NCBI GenBank assembly: GCA_000431795.1
Contig: FR887351.1
Coordinates: 1 to 22,642 of the forward strand
Direction: 5' to 3'
Origin: Clostridium sp. CAG:302
GTDB lineage: Bacteria; Bacillota_I; Bacilli_A; RF39; UBA660
Length of the DNA stretch: 22,642 nucleotides
Shown: positions 21,372 to 22,642 of the stretch, piece by piece
Layout of the letters: the number at the start of each line of letters is the position of its first letter
Position numbering within the stretch: the first letter of the stretch is position 1
Notes under the pieces: generated by a model
Told to the model about the DNA's origin: nothing
Databases searched by the model: none
The model's input: the letters and a program-made list of their open reading frames with translations, nothing else
Program-made: the position numbers and the translations under genes

Positions 21372-22484
21372 TTATTTTTCAACTTTTATTATTATTTGAT
21401 AATCTGTTAATCCATCTACTTCTTCCATAGTTACATTATAGCCAGCCGCAGTGATACTATCTAATGCATCTTTTGCAAGTTTAATTGCAGTAGCTAATTT
21501 TACTTTATTTATACTATTTGGTGCTTGTTCTGCATCTTTTGCATTAGGTACTTCAATCATATTCTTTTCCTTCTTATCTTCTACCATCACTGTATTTCCA
21601 TCAAAAATATCTGATTTATTCTCAACAATATTTAGTCCTTCAAGAGCAGATATTACTGGTGCTTTCATTTCATTTAATTTATTAATATCAATGAAATCAT
21701 TTTTGTTTTGGGCATAAACATTAGGATTATCATCTTGTTTTTCTACTTCTGAAGGTACTGGAATATCTAGAGTTTTTGGTTCATTAGCTATGGTACTTGC
21801 TGGTACAACTGGCTCTTCAGGAGTTACTTGAACTGGTGGTACTACTTGTGTTACTGCTTCTTTTGGCATTTCATTACTTATACCAAGCATATTTTTAATA
21901 TACTCGTCAGTATCTCTAACATTCATTCTTTCTGTAATTATTTTATTTAATACTTCTTTTTGTTTATCTTCATCCTTTATTTGTAGCAAGCATCTCGCAT
22001 GACGCTCCGATATCAAATTGTTCATTAGTGCTACTTGAACTTCGTTTGTTAAAGCAAGTAAACGCATTTTATTTGCTATAGTTGACTGACTTTTACCCAT
22101 TCTCTTGGCAAGTTCATCTTGCGTGAAATTACCCATATCTAATATTTTTTTATAGGATTTAGCTTCTTCAATTGCCGATAAGTCTTTTCTTTGAATATTT
22201 TCAATTAGAGCAAGTTCTGCGCTAGTTTGATCATCCATTGAACCTACGATAGCTGGTACTTCAGTAAGACCCGCTAGTGTTGCAGCTTTGTATCTACGCT
22301 CTCCAGCAATTATTTCATATTTACTACCTAAATCTCTTAATATTAGGGGCTGTATTATTCCGTGTTCTTTTATTGAATTTGCAAGTTCATTTAATGCTTC
22401 TTCATCAAAAGTAAGTCTTGGTTGAAATCTATTAGGGATGATATCTGATAAACGTACCATTACCACTTCTTTATTCATTCTCAT
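21372..22484 (-). CDS. noc: ParB-family DNA-binding protein, Noc-like
   Basis: The protein has 370 residues. The ParB N-domain has IIPNRFQPR (15-23), HGIIQPL and the CTP-binding GERR (61-64), then ENIQRKDLS (95-103). The helix-turn-helix TQDELAKRMGKSQSTIANKMRLL (121-143) and LISERHARCLL follow the nucleoid-occlusion protein Noc (QSTIANK, ERHARAL) more closely than ParB/Spo0J. Unlike Bacillus Noc it lacks about 30 N-terminal residues, including the membrane-binding amphipathic helix. It also has a long Pro/acid-rich linker (about 205-320) before a short C-terminal domain. It could be the only ParB in the genome. The start is ATG 22484 with GAGGG upstream. spoIIR follows. Confidence 0.82.
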   Translation of the reverse strand: MRMNKEVVMVRLSDIIPNRFQPRLTFDEEALNELANSIKEHGIIQPLILRDLGSKYEIIAGERRYKAATLAGLTEVPAIVGSMDDQTSAELALIENIQRKDLSAIEEAKSYKKILDMGNFTQDELAKRMGKSQSTIANKMRLLALTNEVQVALMNNLISERHARCLLQIKDEDKQKEVLNKIITERMNVRDTDEYIKNMLGISNEMPKEAVTQVVPPVQVTPEEPVVPASTIANEPKTLDIPVPSEVEKQDDNPNVYAQNKNDFIDINKLNEMKAPVISALEGLNIVENKSDIFDGNTVMVEDKKEKNMIEVPNAKDAEQAPNSINKVKLATAIKLAKDALDSITAAGYNVTMEEVDGLTDYQIIIKVEK

Positions 22485-22531
22485 ACTGTTACCCTCTTTT
22501 CACTTCTTCTACACTAATATAATAATACAAT

Positions 22532-22559
22532 AAAAATTACTTTTTTACAAGTAATTTTT
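22532..22559 (-). terminator. Terminator of the receiver-domain gene
   Basis: A perfect 11-bp stem (AAAAATTACTT 22532-22542 with AAGTAATTTTT 22549-22559) with a 6-nt loop ends the upstream gene. Confidence 0.8.
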
Positions 22560-22565
22560 GATATT

Positions 22566-22642
22566 TTATTTTAGGTATTTGTTTATTTTATTCAACATTT
22601 CTTTTTTATCTGATGATTTTATTATGTAATCAGTAAATCCTT
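22566..22642 (-). CDS. C-terminus of a response-regulator receiver domain (gene enters from the right edge)
   Basis: Only the last 25 codons are in the window, reading GFTDYIIKSSDKKEMLNK and ending INKYLK-stop (TAA 22568-22566). The GF-DY-xxK-P/S pattern and the final helix are those of the alpha-5 end of a CheY-like receiver. Ending there without a DNA-binding domain suggests a hybrid histidine kinase or a single-domain regulator. The Lys of YIIK would be the conserved receiver Lys, followed by Ser rather than the common Pro. Confidence 0.6.
   Translation of the reverse strand, partial: GFTDYIIKSSDKKEMLNKINKYLK

Noticed and set aside
1..22642. Mycoplasma genetic code (TGA as Trp)
   Set aside because: TGA ends the Abi_2 and clpP genes exactly where the proteins should end, and Trp is encoded by TGG in agrD, for example.

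Overview
The window looks like a chromosomal segment from a very AT-rich, Gram-positive, low-GC Bacilli-type bacterium, possibly an uncultured gut relative of the Erysipelotrichales/Mollicutes side of that class. Several genes point this way: murA and an Amidase_3 hydrolase (a peptidoglycan wall), an LTA-synthase-type sulfatase, a SpoIIR homologue, a Noc-like ParB protein and an Agr-type peptide signalling locus. TGA is used as a stop codon (for example the Abi_2 and clpP genes), so this is the standard bacterial code, not the mycoplasma code. Shine-Dalgarno sites are mostly AGGTGAT or AAGGAGG. No tRNA, rRNA, insertion sequence or CRISPR array was seen.

Layout. 1-2637: the start of a membrane histidine kinase that runs off the left edge, and a large AMP-forming acyl/aryl-CoA-ligase-like enzyme. 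2638-2772: an unexplained pair of palindromes. 2790-4829: an Abi_2 (RX4H HEPN-type) gene followed 6 nt later by a membrane-anchored HtrA protease. 4933-5904: a zinc-dependent phospholipase C family protein, divergent from the Abi_2 gene. 5934-8687: a small membrane protein, a CwlD-like amidase and a TGS-domain nucleoside kinase. 8802-9383: clpP. 9395-10987: an operon of an Smr-domain protein, a 39-residue membrane peptide and an Asn-rich exported protein. 11052-12697: an orphan sensor kinase whose promoter carries tandem Spo0A-type boxes, preceded by a membrane-tethered EIIB-like domain with Asp in place of the catalytic Cys. 12810-17768: an Agr quorum-sensing locus. Here agrB-agrD run on the plus strand and converge on an LTA-synthase-like/agrA/agrC operon on the minus strand. 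17895-20196: rpmE, a degenerate SGNH hydrolase and murA. 20228-22484: an MntP/YtaF-family membrane protein, spoIIR and a Noc-like gene. 22566-22642: the tail of a receiver domain from a gene that enters from the right edge.

Two themes link the genes. The first is cell-cell signalling. AgrB should process the 37-residue AgrD into a cyclic peptide, which AgrC should sense and pass to the LytTR regulator AgrA. The sulfatase that leads the agrA-agrC operon suggests that envelope polymer synthesis belongs to the same circuit. The second is sporulation. SpoIIR, tandem Spo0A-like boxes upstream of a KinB-like kinase, a CwlD-like amidase, a Noc-like protein and a YtaF-like protein together suggest a spore former, although only SpoIIR is close to diagnostic. 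The least expected items are the predicted six-residue AgrD ring, the convergent agr layout, the Spo0A-box cluster and the Cys-to-Asp EIIB domain.
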